Shown piece by piece: positions 63,591 to 64,000 of a stretch of 64,000 nucleotides of DNA. The notes under the pieces are model-generated. The model worked only from the letters and a program-made list of their open reading frames with translations, was not told the origin of the DNA and ran no database searches. A program made the translations under genes and the position numbers. Source of the stretch: Segatella copri (GTDB taxonomy: Bacteria; Bacteroidota; Bacteroidia; Bacteroidales; Bacteroidaceae). How positions within the stretch are numbered: position 1 is the stretch's first letter; the number at the start of each line of letters is the position of its first letter. Location of the stretch: assembly GCF_009494395.1 (NCBI RefSeq), contig NZ_VZCB01000079.1:309795-373794 (forward strand), written 5' to 3'.

Positions 63591-64000
63591 TTTGGCTTGG
63601 TATGCATTTATTTCGTTTACTTATACACAAAGTTACGGATTCATGTTCTTTTTAATATTTTATCCGTTTCCAGAATAAATCGCTGCAAAATTACAACATT
63701 CAATCATAAATCAATCATAAAAGAGAGAAAAAATGCAGAATTTAACAACTTTAAGTATAAATCAGTGGTTTAAATGATAAGAAAAAGCATTTTTCAGTAT
63801 TTTTCAGGGTAAAAAAGTTTGGAGGTTATACGAATTTCATATACTTTTGCACCGGATTTCAGAACGATGAGGATAAATCATCAACAGAAAGTAGAGGAAA
63901 AGTAAATAGAAAAGGATTTGAAGTGTCTCTACATTTATCCAAATTCACTAGTGTCCCGTTAAAACGAGACGATTATTAAATAAGTTATTAATACTCAAAA
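63591..64000. other. Gene-free right end with divergent promoters
   Basis: Contains the promoter of the LuxR-type gene (63628-63635), an A/T-rich spacer with repeated AATCATAAA (63704-63720), a strong rightward promoter (63818-63849) and an imperfect palindrome GTCCCGTTAAAACGAGAC at 63953-63970. No start codon with a supported gene follows before the edge. Confidence 0.6.
63818..63849 (+). promoter_or_regulatory. Strong Bacteroidetes-type promoter reading out of the window
   Basis: -33 TTTG (63818-63821), 20-nt spacer, -7 TACTTTTG (63842-63849). The gene it serves begins beyond 64000, so its leader is at least ~145 nt. Confidence 0.65.

Overview
The window comes from a chromosome of a Prevotella/Segatella-type gut or rumen Bacteroidales. 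The evidence is the Bacteroidetes promoter form (TAnnTTTG -7 boxes in front of most genes), two tandem SusC/SusD pairs followed by a DUF1735-type lipoprotein and a GH10 xylanase in the order of the Prevotella bryantii xus cluster, a hybrid two-component (HTCS) regulator, and the density of GH43, GH3, GH5, GH31 and esterase genes. Roughly 1-51 kb is a xylan/arabinoxylan utilisation region. About 51.7-64 kb is mostly ordinary chromosome: split 5'-nucleotidase, rplS, AICAR transformylase, M23 peptidase, PgeF-like laccase domain protein, obgE, adk, hpt, bifunctional NAD(P)HX repair enzyme, and a membrane LuxR-type regulator. Layout: 1-1687 is a truncated-by-window GH3 beta-xylosidase, almost identical to the complete GH3 gene at 7559-10165. 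Between them lie an HU-like gene and a minus-strand operon reading GH3, GH43-GH8 fusion, uncharacterised secreted protein, GH43. At 10438 a CE6-CE1 esterase runs the other way. 12.3-17.8 kb is an unstable accessory stretch with 22-bp-period repeat arrays, an Rpn-type nuclease gene, a broken DUF1593 gene, a GH43 gene and a MITE-like hairpin. 17.8-25.3 kb holds an AAA/DUF4143 ATPase, a CE1-CE6-CBM esterase operon and an operon of a CxxCH/beta-propeller lipoprotein with a DUF6057-like membrane protein. 25.5-38.8 kb is the xus operon (xusA-xusB-xusC-xusD-xusE-xyn10). 38.9-46.8 kb holds GH5, the HTCS regulator (with a one-base frameshift) and GH43. 47.3-51.7 kb holds a GH31 alpha-xylosidase and a membrane-bound AraC regulator without a kinase. 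How it works together: outer-membrane SusCD pairs and XusE capture and import xylan fragments; surface Xyn10 and GH5 cut the backbone; CE1/CE6 enzymes remove acetyl or feruloyl groups; GH43, GH31, GH8 and GH3 finish the oligosaccharides. The strongest undescribed signal is a shared operator-like 17-mer (best form TGTAACAAATACTTTAT). It sits exactly 31 nt upstream of the -7 box at seven minus-strand promoters and close to that distance at two plus-strand promoters. It often has a second GTA(A/T)C half-site 21 bp further out, as expected for an AraC-type HTH. It defines a candidate HTCS regulon, and that regulon includes genes with no known role in xylan use. A second signal is a set of arrays of short dyads repeated at exactly 22 bp, found at three places.
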